Below are positions 32,293 through 41,914 of a stretch of 64,000 nucleotides of DNA, piece by piece. Positions within the stretch are counted from its first letter, which is position 1; each line of letters starts with the position of its first letter. The DNA is taken from contig NZ_JACOPP010000005.1 of NCBI RefSeq assembly GCF_014287895.1, positions 62,001 to 126,000 on the forward strand, given 5' to 3'. The position numbers and the translations under genes were made by a program. The notes below the pieces were generated by a model, which saw only the letters and a program-made list of their open reading frames with translations, made no database searches and had not been told where the DNA came from. This DNA is from Lawsonibacter hominis (GTDB lineage: Bacteria; Bacillota; Clostridia; Oscillospirales; Oscillospiraceae).

Positions 32293-35200
32293 TTGTACTT
32301 AAAAGCGCTGGAGATTCAGGGCTTCAAATCGTTCCCGGAGAAGACGGTGCTCTCCTTCGGGGAGGACATCACAGCCATCGTGGGCCCCAACGGCAGCGGA
32401 AAATCGAATATTTCAGACGCCATCCGCTGGGTCATGGGGGAACAGTCCACCCGCGCCCTGCGGGGGGGCAAGATGGAGGACGTGATTTTCGGCGGCACGG
32501 CCCGCCGCAAGCAGCTGGGCTTCGCGGAGGTCTCTCTGGTGCTGGACAATGCCGATCGCATGTTCCAGGTGGAGGAGAGCGAGGTCATGGTCACCCGGCG
32601 GTATTACCGCTCGGGGGAGAGCGAATACTATATCAACCGCCGCTCGGTCCGTCTCAAGGACGTAAACGAGCTGTTTATGGACACCGGCCTGGGGCGGGAG
32701 GGCTATTCCATCATCGGCCAGGGCAAGATCGACGAGATTTTGTCGGTCAAGAGCGCCGATCGCCGTGAGGTCTTTGAGGAGGCGGCCGGTATCTCCCGTT
32801 TTCGTCACCGCAAGGAAGAGGCCGAGCGCAAATTGGAGCGCACGCAGGAAAACCTGGTGCGCATCACCGACAAGATCGACGAGCTGGAGCTTCAGGTGGA
32901 GCCGCTGCGGGCGCAGAGTGAGAAAGCCAAAAAATTTCTGATCCTCCGGGACGAGCTGCGCGGGCTTGAGATCTCGCTCTGGCTTGAGCAGCTGGAGCGT
33001 CTGCGCGCCAACGCCATCAAGATCCTCTCCGACTATGAGAATGCGGTGCGTCAGAAGCAGGCGGCTCAGACGGCGGTGGAGCGGCTCTATGCCGCAGCCG
33101 AGGACTACGCATCGCAGATGCGGGAGAAGGACGTGCAGGCCGAGGGCGTCCGCTTCACGATGATGCAGCGGCAGGCCGATGCAAACGGATTGGAAAATGC
33201 CATAGCGGTGCTGAAGACCAATATTCAAAACAACCTGGAGAATACCGACCGCATCCGGCGGGAGCTGGAGGCGCAGCAGGGGCGGGCGGGCTCCATCGGC
33301 GGTCAGATCGACGAGCGCCGCCGGCGCCTGGAGGAGCTGTGTGCCGAAATGGAGCAGCTCCGGGAAGCCCTCGCACAGCGGCAGCAGTCCGCTGCGGAAA
33401 CAGCGCGCTCCGCCGGGAGCCTGGCAGCCGAGATGGAGGAGCTGCGCCGGAAGGAGGCGGTGGAGACCGCCTCCGCTGCGGAGGCCCGCGCCCTGTTGTC
33501 CGCGCTGGCGGCCGCCGCCCAGGAGCTTTACGACCGGGATGAGGCGGTACGCCAGGAACTCTCTGCGGGCGAGCAGCGCCTGCAGGAAGCACGGACGGCC
33601 CGCAAAGCCGCTGCGGCGGAGCTGGAACAGGCCAGGGAGGACCGGGACGCGCTGAAAAATGTCATCAGCGGCTACGCGCTGCGGCTGGATTCCCGGCAGA
33701 AGAAGGCCAAGCAGGCGGAGGAGCGCCATGTGCAGCTTCAGATGGAAGAGAACGCTCTGAAGTCCCGGATCCATATGCTTTCGGAAATGGAAAAGCTCTA
33801 TGAGGGGTACTCCAAGGCGGTCAAAACGGTCATGGGAGAGGCCGGGCGGCAGCTCAAGGGCATCCATGGTCCGGTGGCCGGACTCATCCATGTGCCCGAT
33901 CGGTATACCGTGGCCGTGGAGATCGCCCTGGGGGGCGCCATGCAGCACGTGGTGGTGGAACGCGAGGAGGACGGCAAGGCCGCCATTGCCTATTTGAAAC
34001 GCCGGGACGCGGGCCGATGCACCTTCCTGCCGCTGAGTTCCATCCGGCCCTCGGAGTTCCGGGACCGGGGCGTGGAGGAGGAGCCGGGCTTTGTGGGGAT
34101 GGGGGACGCGCTGATCCGGTTCGACCCCCGGTATGAGAAGATCTTTTCCAGCCTGTTGGGCCGCACGGTCATCGCGGAAGATCTGGACAAGGCCATCGCG
34201 ATGGCCCGAAAGTACGGCCATCGTTTCAAAATCGTCACGCTGGACGGCCAGGTCCTCAATCCCGGCGGTTCCATGACCGGCGGCTCGGTGAGCCGCAGCG
34301 CCGGGATTCTGAGCCGTTCCAACGAGCTGGAGCGGCTGAACCGGCAGATCGGCGGGGTGCGGGAGCAGCTGGCGCAGGCCGGGCGCGCCCTGGAAGAGGC
34401 GCGCCGGGAGGCGGCTGCGGCCGCCTATGAGCTGGAGACCGCCCAGGCTCAGCAGCGCGCCCATGAGGACGACGTGCTCAAGCTGGAGGAGCGCAACAGC
34501 CACCTGGACGGCCAGCTGGCCGACCTTACCCGCCAGCGGGACGAGCTGCGCGCGGAGCTGGAGCAGATCCAGGCCCGCTCCGCCCAGACCGAGACCGACA
34601 CCGGGAACGCCCGGGCCCGCATCGAGGCGCTGGAGGGCGCCGCCGCCGCCCTGAGGACGGAAGCGGAGGGGAAGGCCCGGGGGCAGAGCCGGCTGCAGGA
34701 GCGCGTGAGCGCCATGACCGAGGAGATCGCCAAGGTCAATATGCGCCTGGCCGCCCTGGATGCGGAGCGGCTGGCTTCCGAGCAGAGCCTGAACGAGCTG
34801 GAGCAGCTGCGGCAGGACCTGTCCGGCGACCGGGCCGAGCGGGAGCGGATGATGGCCGGCTTCCAGAGCCGGAACGCCGCGCTGGAGCAGGAGATCCTGG
34901 AGAAGGAGCAGCAGCTGCAAGTCATCCGTCGGGAAAACGGGGAGCAGCAGGAACAGATCGGGCGCATCAACGAGGAGAAGCTGGCCCTGGAGGCCCGCCG
35001 CAACCAGGCGGATAAGCAGGCCCGGGAGAAGAACAGCGAGCTTTTGTCCATGGAGCGGGAGGTCTCCGTGCTGGAGCAGAAGAAGGTCACCGCCGCCCTG
35101 GAGGAAAAGCAGCTGCTGGATAAGCTGTGGGAGACCTATGCGCTCTCCCACGAGGCGGCCCGGGCCCAGCGGGTCGAGCTGGAGAGCGTGCCAAAGGCCC

Positions 35201-35880
35201 AGCGCAGGGTGGCGGAGCTCAAACGGAGTATTTCCGCCCTGGGAAACATCAACCTGGACGCCATCGAGGAATTCCAGCGCATCAACGAGCGGTATACCTA
35301 TCTGACCGACCAGCGGGGCGACGTACAAAAGGCCAAAGGGGAGCTGGAGGGGATCATTGCGGACATCACCGAAGAGATGAAGAGCATCTTTGCCCGTCAG
35401 TTCGCGGTGATCAACGAGGCGTTCCAGCAGACGTTCCTGGAACTCTTCGGCGGCGGCAAGGCCACCCTGGAGCTGGAGGATCCGGAGGACATCCTGAACT
35501 GCGGCATCGAGATCCGGGTGCAACCGCCGGGCAAGGCCCTGAAGATCATCACCCTGCTTTCCGGGGGGGAAAAGGCCTTCGTGGCGATTGCGCTGTATTT
35601 TGCTATTTTAAAGGTGCGTCCCACCCCCTTCTGCGTCATGGACGAGATCGAGGCCGCCCTGGACGACGCCAACGTTACCCGCTTTGCCCGTTATCTGCGC
35701 CAGATGGCGGACAAGACCCAATTCATCGTCATTACCCACCGCCGGGGCACCATGGAGGAGGCCGACGTTTTGTACGGCGTCACCATGCAGGAACAGGGTG
35801 TGAGCCGGATTTTGACCATCAACCTGAACGATGTGGAACAAGAACTGAACCTTCCATCCCATTCCCCGTACCCCGGGTGA
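32293..35880 (+). CDS. smc: Chromosome segregation ATPase SMC
   Basis: 1195 residues. Walker A GPNGSGKSN at about 32-40, two long coiled coils with many Glu/Gln/Arg heptads, a hinge at about 505-670 (IHGPVAGLIHVPDRYTV ... GGSVSRSAG), then the ABC signature LLSGGEKAF and Walker B FCVMDEIEAALDDANV at the C terminus. SMC dimers with ScpAB organise and segregate the chromosome. The start is TTG at 32293 with AGGTG upstream. ftsY follows after 73 bp, the same order as in Bacillus. Confidence 0.97.
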   Translation: MYLKALEIQGFKSFPEKTVLSFGEDITAIVGPNGSGKSNISDAIRWVMGEQSTRALRGGKMEDVIFGGTARRKQLGFAEVSLVLDNADRMFQVEESEVMVTRRYYRSGESEYYINRRSVRLKDVNELFMDTGLGREGYSIIGQGKIDEILSVKSADRREVFEEAAGISRFRHRKEEAERKLERTQENLVRITDKIDELELQVEPLRAQSEKAKKFLILRDELRGLEISLWLEQLERLRANAIKILSDYENAVRQKQAAQTAVERLYAAAEDYASQMREKDVQAEGVRFTMMQRQADANGLENAIAVLKTNIQNNLENTDRIRRELEAQQGRAGSIGGQIDERRRRLEELCAEMEQLREALAQRQQSAAETARSAGSLAAEMEELRRKEAVETASAAEARALLSALAAAAQELYDRDEAVRQELSAGEQRLQEARTARKAAAAELEQAREDRDALKNVISGYALRLDSRQKKAKQAEERHVQLQMEENALKSRIHMLSEMEKLYEGYSKAVKTVMGEAGRQLKGIHGPVAGLIHVPDRYTVAVEIALGGAMQHVVVEREEDGKAAIAYLKRRDAGRCTFLPLSSIRPSEFRDRGVEEEPGFVGMGDALIRFDPRYEKIFSSLLGRTVIAEDLDKAIAMARKYGHRFKIVTLDGQVLNPGGSMTGGSVSRSAGILSRSNELERLNRQIGGVREQLAQAGRALEEARREAAAAAYELETAQAQQRAHEDDVLKLEERNSHLDGQLADLTRQRDELRAELEQIQARSAQTETDTGNARARIEALEGAAAALRTEAEGKARGQSRLQERVSAMTEEIAKVNMRLAALDAERLASEQSLNELEQLRQDLSGDRAERERMMAGFQSRNAALEQEILEKEQQLQVIRRENGEQQEQIGRINEEKLALEARRNQADKQAREKNSELLSMEREVSVLEQKKVTAALEEKQLLDKLWETYALSHEAARAQRVELESVPKAQRRVAELKRSISALGNINLDAIEEFQRINERYTYLTDQRGDVQKAKGELEGIIADITEEMKSIFARQFAVINEAFQQTFLELFGGGKATLELEDPEDILNCGIEIRVQPPGKALKIITLLSGGEKAFVAIALYFAILKVRPTPFCVMDEIEAALDDANVTRFARYLRQMADKTQFIVITHRRGTMEEADVLYGVTMQEQGVSRILTINLNDVEQELNLPSHSPYPG

Positions 35881-35953
35881 GGTCCGCAGCGGCGGACCGG
35901 CCGGGAGAAAGCGGGCAAATCTTATCGTTGAACCGCGAAAGGAAGCAGACCAC

Positions 35954-36853
35954 ATGGGCTTTTTTGAAAAAATCAAGGCGGGCCTGACCCGCACCCGGGA
36001 AAACCTGGGCCACTCCTTCGACAGCCTCTTTGCCGGGGAGCTGGACGACGACTTCTACGACGAGCTGGAGGAGACCCTTATCCTGGGCGACATGGGGGTG
36101 GAGACCACCCTGAAGGCAGTGGAAGCGCTGCGCTGCCGGGTCAAGGCGGAAAAGATCAAGGAGATGGGCGCGGCCCGAGCCTGCCTGCGGCAGATCCTGA
36201 CGGAGATGCTCCAGGTGGGGGAGGCGTCGCTGAAGCTGGATACCGCGCCCTCTGTCGTATTGTTCATCGGGGTCAACGGCGTGGGGAAGACTACCACCAT
36301 CGGCAAACTCTCCGCCCGGCTCAAGGGGGAGGGCAAGCGCGTGCTGATGGCCGCCGCCGACACCTTCCGGGCCGCCGCCGCCGACCAGCTGGAGGTCTGG
36401 AGCGGGCGCAGCGGGGTGGACATCGTCCGCCAGCATGAGGGCGCCGATCCCGCCGCCGTGGTCTTCGATGCGCTCACCGCCGCCAAGGCCCGCAAGACCG
36501 ACGTGGTGCTCATCGACACCGCCGGACGGCTGCACAACAAGCAGAACCTGATGAACGAGCTGAACAAGATCAGCCGGGTGGTGGACCGGGAAGCGCCCGG
36601 CTGCGCGCGGGAGACCCTTCTGGTGCTGGACGCGACCACCGGCCAGAACGGGCTGATCCAGGCCAAGCAGTTCAAAGAGGCGGCCGGCGTGACCGGTATC
36701 GTTCTCACCAAGCTGGACGGCTCCGCCAAGGGGGGCATCGTCATCGCCATCGCTCAGGAGCTCCAGGTGCCGGTCAAGTACATCGGCGTGGGGGAGGGCA
36801 TCGACGATCTGATGCCGTTTGAAGCCGAGGCGTTTGCAGAGGCGCTCCTCTAG
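35954..36853 (+). CDS. ftsY: Signal recognition particle receptor FtsY
   Basis: 299 residues, the short form without an acidic A domain. N domain, then G1 GVNGVGKTTTIGKL at about 109-122, DTAGR, and TKLDGSAKGG. GTPase that docks SRP-ribosome complexes at the membrane. Co-transcribed with smc. Confidence 0.97.
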   Translation: MGFFEKIKAGLTRTRENLGHSFDSLFAGELDDDFYDELEETLILGDMGVETTLKAVEALRCRVKAEKIKEMGAARACLRQILTEMLQVGEASLKLDTAPSVVLFIGVNGVGKTTTIGKLSARLKGEGKRVLMAAADTFRAAAADQLEVWSGRSGVDIVRQHEGADPAAVVFDALTAAKARKTDVVLIDTAGRLHNKQNLMNELNKISRVVDREAPGCARETLLVLDATTGQNGLIQAKQFKEAAGVTGIVLTKLDGSAKGGIVIAIAQELQVPVKYIGVGEGIDDLMPFEAEAFAEALL

Positions 36854-37003
36854 CGGGGAGCTGCGTCCCCCTCAAGTACGCCCCGCCTGCGCGTGGCGGA
36901 GACGGCTGCTCGCCGGTGCGGGCAAGCCGCGGCGGCCTGGAGGGTCCGGCTTGCGATCAATTGGAATGGAAATCGCCTGCGGCGATCGAAACGGGAGGAA
37001 ACC

Positions 37004-37759
37004 ATGGCAAGAATCGACGGACGGGCGGCAGATCAGCTGCGGCCCATTGAGATCATCCCCAATATCAACCGGTTCGCGGAGGGCTCCTGCCTGATCCGCT
37101 GCGGCAATACCCATGTGCTGTGCACGGCCAGCGTGGAGGAGCGCACGCCCCCCCATGTCCCCGAGGGAGAGGGCTGGGTCACCGCCGAGTACGCCATGCT
37201 GCCCCGGGCCAACCGGGAACGGTCCAGGCGGGATATCGCGAAACTGAAGCTCTCTCCCCGCTCAGCCGAGATCCAGCGGCTCATCGGCCGCTCCCTGCGC
37301 GCGTGCGTGGATCTGGCCGGGCTGGGGGAGCGCACCATCACCGTGGACTGCGACGTGCTCCAGGGGGACGGCGGCACCCGTACCGCCAGCGTCACCGGGG
37401 GCTTTGTGGCCCTCGCCCTGGCCCTGTGGAAGCTGGTGCAGGACGGCGTTTTGCCGGAGATGCCGCTCAAGACCTGCGTGGCGGCGGTATCCGCCGGCAT
37501 CGTGGGGGATGAGCTTTTGCTGGATCTGTGCTATGAGGAGGACTCTGGCGCCCAGGTGGACCTGAACTGCGTCATGACCGGCGAAGGGGCGCTGGTGGAG
37601 CTTCAGGGAACCGGCGAGGGCCGGAGCTTCACCATTGCCGAACAGCAGGCTCTGGTGGCGCTGTGCCAAAAGGGCATCCGGGAGATCCAGCGCATCCAGA
37701 AACAAGTTTTAGGAGGCGGACGCGATGAAAATGGTATTAGCCAGCAAGAACGCCCATAA
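37004..37759 (+). CDS. rph: Ribonuclease PH
   Basis: 251 residues; phosphorolytic trimming of tRNA 3' ends. Conserved segments are GNTHVLCTASVEER, the RSLRACVDL block, DCDVLQGDGGTRTASVTGG and an acidic DLNCVMT region. GGGAGG precedes the ATG at 37004. The 3' end overlaps rdgB by 35 bp, a common pairing. A short AATT-linked hairpin (36976-36986) lies upstream of the ribosome site. Confidence 0.95.
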   Translation: MARIDGRAADQLRPIEIIPNINRFAEGSCLIRCGNTHVLCTASVEERTPPHVPEGEGWVTAEYAMLPRANRERSRRDIAKLKLSPRSAEIQRLIGRSLRACVDLAGLGERTITVDCDVLQGDGGTRTASVTGGFVALALALWKLVQDGVLPEMPLKTCVAAVSAGIVGDELLLDLCYEEDSGAQVDLNCVMTGEGALVELQGTGEGRSFTIAEQQALVALCQKGIREIQRIQKQVLGGGRDENGISQQERP

Positions 37760-38324
37760 GCTGACGGAGATGAAAGACATCCTCTCCCGGCTGGGGGTGG
37801 ATGTCGTGCTGGAGTCCGAGGCGGGCGTGGATGTAGACGTGGAGGAGACGGGAGCCACCTTCGAGGAAAATGCCCGCCTCAAGGCGCATGCGGTGATGCA
37901 GGCCAGCGGCCTGCCCGCGATCGCGGACGATTCCGGGCTCTGCGTGGACGCCCTGAACGGCGCGCCGGGGGTCTATTCCGCACGGTACGGGGGCGAGGGG
38001 CTGGACGATACCGGGCGGTATCAGCTCCTGCTGGAGAACATGCGCGGGCAGCTGGACCGGCGGTGCCGGTTCGTCTCCTGTATCTGCTGCTGCTTCCCGG
38101 GCGGGGGCGTGGTAGAGGCCCGGGGGGAGTGCTGCGGCACCCTGGCTTATGCGCCCCGGGGAGAGGGCGGATTCGGCTACGATCCCATCTTCTTTGTGCC
38201 CGCGCTGAAAAAAACCTTTTCCGAGCTGACGGCCCAGGAGAAGAACGCCATCTCACACCGGGGGAAGGCGTTGGATTCATTTGAAAAAAAGCTGAAGGAA
38301 TATCTGAAAAAGGCGGAAGGGTGA
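37725..38324 (+). CDS. rdgB: Non-canonical purine NTP pyrophosphatase, RdgB/HAM1 type
   Basis: 199 residues. SKNAHKLTEM at the N terminus, EETGATFEENARLKA, ADDSGLCVDALNGAPGVYSARY and GGFGYDPIF are the family signatures. It removes dITP and XTP to prevent misincorporation. The coding start lies inside rph. A triple Cys run (CICCC, about 116-120) is unusual for the family. Confidence 0.95.
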   Translation: MKMVLASKNAHKLTEMKDILSRLGVDVVLESEAGVDVDVEETGATFEENARLKAHAVMQASGLPAIADDSGLCVDALNGAPGVYSARYGGEGLDDTGRYQLLLENMRGQLDRRCRFVSCICCCFPGGGVVEARGECCGTLAYAPRGEGGFGYDPIFFVPALKKTFSELTAQEKNAISHRGKALDSFEKKLKEYLKKAEG

Positions 38325-38331
38325 AGGCGGC

Positions 38332-38532
38332 ATGAAGAACAGCAAGGTCTGCCCGAAATGCGGCGCTTCCGATCCGGAGCGGACCAAGAGCTTTCTGATG
38401 AAAAGCTGGGGAGCGGTAGAAGTGGAGCAATGGTGCTGTCTCTCCTGCGGATACAGCGAGCTGTGGATGCCGGAGGACGAAATCGAATCTTTAACGGAAA
38501 AGCGCCGGAAGCGTCTCGGCGGGAAGGAATGA
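38332..38532 (+). CDS. Small zinc-ribbon protein
   Basis: 66 residues with two knuckles, CPKCG and CLSCGY, about 27 residues apart, and a basic C-terminal tail (KRRKRLGG). Probably binds zinc; may contact nucleic acid or ribosomes (inference). It sits 7 bp after rdgB and 3 bp before yhbY, firmly inside the operon. No specific family name is certain. Confidence 0.75.
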   Translation: MKNSKVCPKCGASDPERTKSFLMKSWGAVEVEQWCCLSCGYSELWMPEDEIESLTEKRRKRLGGKE

Positions 38533-38535
38533 AAT

Positions 38536-38856
38536 ATGGATCTAACCAGTAAACAGCGCGCCCAGCTGCGGGGGCTGGCCAACGGCATCGACACCATCGT
38601 TCACATCGGCAAGGACGGGATCGGAGAGAACCTGACCCGGCAGGCCAACGACGCGCTGGAGGCCAGGGAGCTGATCAAGTGCAGGGTGCTGGAGAACAGC
38701 ATGCTCACCAGCCGGGAAGCGGCGGAAGAGCTCGCCCGGGCCACCCGCAGCGAGGTGGTACAGGTCATCGGAACAAAATTCGTTTTGTACCGTCCAAGCC
38801 ATAATAAGGAGAAGAAGGACAAGATCGTCCTGGTATCGGACCGAAAGCGCAAGTGA
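38536..38856 (+). CDS. yhbY: YhbY-family RNA-binding protein (CRM domain)
   Basis: 106 residues. LTSKQRAQLRGLA at the start, VHIGKDGIGENL with the GxxG-type loop, and a C-terminal QVIGTKFVLYRPS strand fit the CRM/YhbY family, which associates with pre-50S ribosomes. The order yhbY-nadD-yqeK-rsfS matches the conserved Firmicute ribosome-assembly and NAD cluster. Confidence 0.92.
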   Translation: MDLTSKQRAQLRGLANGIDTIVHIGKDGIGENLTRQANDALEARELIKCRVLENSMLTSREAAEELARATRSEVVQVIGTKFVLYRPSHNKEKKDKIVLVSDRKRK

Positions 38857-38882
38857 GCGAGACCGGATAGGGGGCAGCGTCT

Positions 38883-40091
38883 ATGAAACTGGGAATTTAC
38901 GGCGGCACCTTCAATCCGCCCCATACGGGACATCTGACCGCGGCGCGGTCCGCCCTGGAGGCGTTGGAACTGGACCGGCTCGTGCTCCTGCCGGCGGCCC
39001 AGCCGCCCCACAAGGTCCTGCCGCCCGGCGCGCCCTCCGCGGAGCAGCGCCTGGATATGACGGCCATCGCCGCCGACGCTCTGCTTCTGCCCGGCCGGGT
39101 GGAGGCCAGCGCTCTGGAGCTGAAACGTCCCGGCGTCAGCTATACCGCCGATACGCTGCGGCAGCTCCGGGAACAGGAACCGGACGCGCAGCTGTGGCTG
39201 CTGATGGGCGCGGATATGTTCCTCAGCTTTCAGAACTGGAGGGAGCCGGATGTGATCGCCCGCCTGGCGGGCATCTGCGCCTTTGCCCGCACCCCGGACG
39301 CGCCGGAGCAGGCGCTGTGCGCCCAGGCCCGCCGTCTGGAGCGCGAGCTGGGTGCGCGGGTGCGGCTGGTCCACTCGCCCGATATCGTAGACATCTCGTC
39401 CACCCGGCTGCGGGCGCTGCTGGCGGCGGGGGAGGGACGGGAATTCCTGGCCCCGGCGGTGTACGGCTATATCATCCGCAAGGGCCTCTACGGCGTACAC
39501 TATGACCGGAAGCGTCTGCCCGACCGGGAACTGCGGGCCTGTTCCTACTCCATGATCCGCGCCAAGCGCATCGCCCATGTGCAGGGCACGGAGGCGGAGG
39601 CAGCCCGGCTCGCCCGCCGGTGGGGCGCGGACGAGGAAAAAGCCCGGCGTGCGGCCATCCTGCACGACTGCACCAAATATCTGGACATGGAAGAGCAGTT
39701 GCAATTATGCGCGAAATATGGTATCGTACTGGACGAATTGGAGCAAACGGCGGTCAAGCTGCTCCACGCCAAGACGGGCGCGTGTGTGGCCCGGGACGTG
39801 TACGGAGCGGACGACGACATATTTGAGGCGATTTACTGGCACACTACCGGCAAGGCGGACATGAGCCGGCTGGAAAAGATCCTGTATATTGCCGACTACA
39901 TGGAGCCGAATCGGGATTTCCCCGGCGTGGAGCGGCTCAGGACCCTGGCTTACCAGGATCTGGACGCAGCGGTGCTGGCCGGGTGTGAGATGAGCATCCG
40001 GGAAATGGCGGACCGGGGCCTGCCCGTGCATGCAAACACGGTGCGGGCGCGGGATTGGCTTGCGCGCGAGAGAAATGGAAAGGATCAATAG
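38883..40091 (+). CDS. nadD: NadD-YqeK fusion: nicotinate-nucleotide adenylyltransferase with HD hydrolase
   Basis: 402 residues in one frame. Residues 1-205 form NadD: GIYGGTFNPPHTGHL, the HxGH-type nucleotidyltransferase site, and ISSTRLR. Residues 215-395 form a YqeK-type HD domain: AHVQGTEAEAARLA, AAILHDCTKYL, LLHAKTGA, YWHTTG and ADYMEP. In Bacillus these are separate adjacent genes; YqeK hydrolyses Ap4A. The join has no stop or frameshift, so a fused protein is encoded. Confidence 0.93.
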   Translation: MKLGIYGGTFNPPHTGHLTAARSALEALELDRLVLLPAAQPPHKVLPPGAPSAEQRLDMTAIAADALLLPGRVEASALELKRPGVSYTADTLRQLREQEPDAQLWLLMGADMFLSFQNWREPDVIARLAGICAFARTPDAPEQALCAQARRLERELGARVRLVHSPDIVDISSTRLRALLAAGEGREFLAPAVYGYIIRKGLYGVHYDRKRLPDRELRACSYSMIRAKRIAHVQGTEAEAARLARRWGADEEKARRAAILHDCTKYLDMEEQLQLCAKYGIVLDELEQTAVKLLHAKTGACVARDVYGADDDIFEAIYWHTTGKADMSRLEKILYIADYMEPNRDFPGVERLRTLAYQDLDAAVLAGCEMSIREMADRGLPVHANTVRARDWLARERNGKDQ

Positions 40092-40092
40092 A

Positions 40093-41541
40093 ATGAACCC
40101 GGAACAGAAAAAGAACCACCAGGGCGGTTCCCGCCTGCAAAAGACAGAGAAAAAGCCGCGGGAAAAACGTCCCGGCCGACCGCGTACCCGCAGGCAGAAG
40201 GTCCTGCGGGGGCTGTACATCGCCCTGACCGTGATCGCCGCCGTCATCGTGGCGGGCTTTATCGCCTGGAACCTGATTACCGCTCCGCCCGACGTGGACG
40301 ACCCCAGCGCCAGCCGCAAGCCGCAGAGCACCACCATGGTGGACGACGACGGCAACGAGATCGAAGTGGAGATCCCCGGCCTTTCCGCCGACCGGAAGAA
40401 ACAGTTCTATACCTTCCTGGTGGTGGGGCAGGACACCTTCGGCGGCGGCAATACCGATACCATGATGCTGGCGGCGTACGACGTGCCCAACCAGCGTCTC
40501 AGCGTCATGAGCCTGCCCCGGGACACCTACGTGGAGTATTATGGACGCAAGGTGCTGCTCAATTCGGTCTATAACCGCGCCGGCGGAGGGGACGACGGCA
40601 TCGCGGCGCTGAAGGAAGAGGTGGGAGAGTTGACCGGGGTGGTCCCGGACTTTCATGTCATTATCCAGTGGGAGGCCGTCGGCAAGCTGGTGGACGCCAT
40701 CGACGGGGTGTGGTTCGACGTGCCCCGGCGGATGTACTATAACGATCTGTCCCAGGATTTCAAGATCGATCTGAAGGAGGGCTATCAGCTCCTGGACGGC
40801 AGCGACGCCATGGGGCTGCTGCGCTGGCGGCACAACAGCGACGACAGCGGCCATATTCTCAACAGCGGCTATGCCACGGGCGACCTGGGCCGCATCGAGA
40901 CCCAGCAGTCCTTTATGAAGGCTGTGGTAGCCAAGTGCCTCCAGCCGGATGTGCTGCTGCCCAATCTGATGGAGTATATCAGCATCTTCCAGGAGAACGT
41001 GGTGACCAACCTGAACGTGTCCAACATGGCCTACTTCGGAAAATCCGCGATCGGCGGGCTGGACATGGACAACGTGGAGTTTTTGACCATGCCCAACAAG
41101 TCCGCCGGGGACGGGGCGCATCTGCTGCCCATCGCCAGTGAGATCCTGGAGGTGGTCAACGAAAGGTTCAACCCCTATCTGGAGGACCTGCGCCTGAACG
41201 AGCTGGATGTGGTGAGCAGTATTTCCTCCGGCAGCTCCGGCGGCAAAGGCGGCCAGACGGCGGCCACACCCACCCCGGCCCGCCCCGTGGAGGAGACGCC
41301 CGACGTGGGTACGGAGCCTTCCCCCAGTCCGGCGCCCGGTGGGGAGAGCACGCCGCCCGCCGCGGCGGAGACGCCTGCGCCCTCCGGAAGCGCCGCCCCC
41401 ATTCAGACTCCCGTCCAAAGTGCTGCTCCGGCGGCCACTCCGTCGCCCGTGCAGACCGCACAACCCACCCCGCCTCCGGCTGAGACCCCTGTGACGACCC
41501 CGGACGGCGCTTCCGGACCGGGTATGGAACCCATTGAGTAA
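40093..41541 (+). CDS. LytR-CpsA-Psr (LCP) cell-wall ligase with Pro-rich tail
   Basis: 482 residues. A basic cytoplasmic start (RPGRPRTRRQK), one membrane span (about 38-60), then an LCP domain with DTMMLAAYD, SLPRDTYVEYYG, LNSVYNRAG and LRWRHNSDD; the Arg and Asp residues bind the polyprenyl pyrophosphate. LCP proteins attach anionic polymers to peptidoglycan. The last 110 residues are low-complexity Pro/Thr/Ala/Ser, probably a wall-spanning tail. AAAGGA precedes the ATG at 40093, 2 bp after the nadD-yqeK stop. Confidence 0.93.
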   Translation: MNPEQKKNHQGGSRLQKTEKKPREKRPGRPRTRRQKVLRGLYIALTVIAAVIVAGFIAWNLITAPPDVDDPSASRKPQSTTMVDDDGNEIEVEIPGLSADRKKQFYTFLVVGQDTFGGGNTDTMMLAAYDVPNQRLSVMSLPRDTYVEYYGRKVLLNSVYNRAGGGDDGIAALKEEVGELTGVVPDFHVIIQWEAVGKLVDAIDGVWFDVPRRMYYNDLSQDFKIDLKEGYQLLDGSDAMGLLRWRHNSDDSGHILNSGYATGDLGRIETQQSFMKAVVAKCLQPDVLLPNLMEYISIFQENVVTNLNVSNMAYFGKSAIGGLDMDNVEFLTMPNKSAGDGAHLLPIASEILEVVNERFNPYLEDLRLNELDVVSSISSGSSGGKGGQTAATPTPARPVEETPDVGTEPSPSPAPGGESTPPAAAETPAPSGSAAPIQTPVQSAAPAATPSPVQTAQPTPPPAETPVTTPDGASGPGMEPIE

Positions 41542-41554
41542 AGGAGAACTGCCA

Positions 41555-41914
41555 ATGACACCAAAAGAGATTGCGCTGGAGTGCGTTCGTGCCCTGGACG
41601 CCAAAAAGGGCCGGGACATCAAGCTGCTGGAGACGGGGGAACTGACCACGCTTGCAGATTATTTTGTCATCTGTTCCGCCACCTCCACCACCCAGATCAA
41701 GGCCCTGGCGGACGCCTGTGAGAAGGCGCTCAAGGACGCGGGAGAGCCTCCCCACCACATTGAGGGCCACCGGGGCGGCACCTGGGTGCTGCTGGATTTC
41801 TCCAGCGTGGTGGTGCACATCTTCAACGAGGAGGCCCGGAAGTTCTACGACCTGGAGCGCCTGTGGAGCGATGCCGTGCCCATGGATCTGAGCGGTGTCC
41901 TGACACAGGACTAG
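41555..41914 (+). CDS. rsfS: Ribosomal silencing factor RsfS
   Basis: 119 residues. LADYFVICSATSTTQIKALAD and HRGGTWVLLDFSSVVVHIF followed by EEARKFYDLERLW are diagnostic. RsfS binds uL14 and blocks subunit joining in poor nutrition. AAAGGAG precedes the ATG at 41555. Its last 82 bp are duplicated downstream at 42061-42142 at about 88 percent identity, with a structured element in between. Confidence 0.95.
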   Translation: MTPKEIALECVRALDAKKGRDIKLLETGELTTLADYFVICSATSTTQIKALADACEKALKDAGEPPHHIEGHRGGTWVLLDFSSVVVHIFNEEARKFYDLERLWSDAVPMDLSGVLTQD

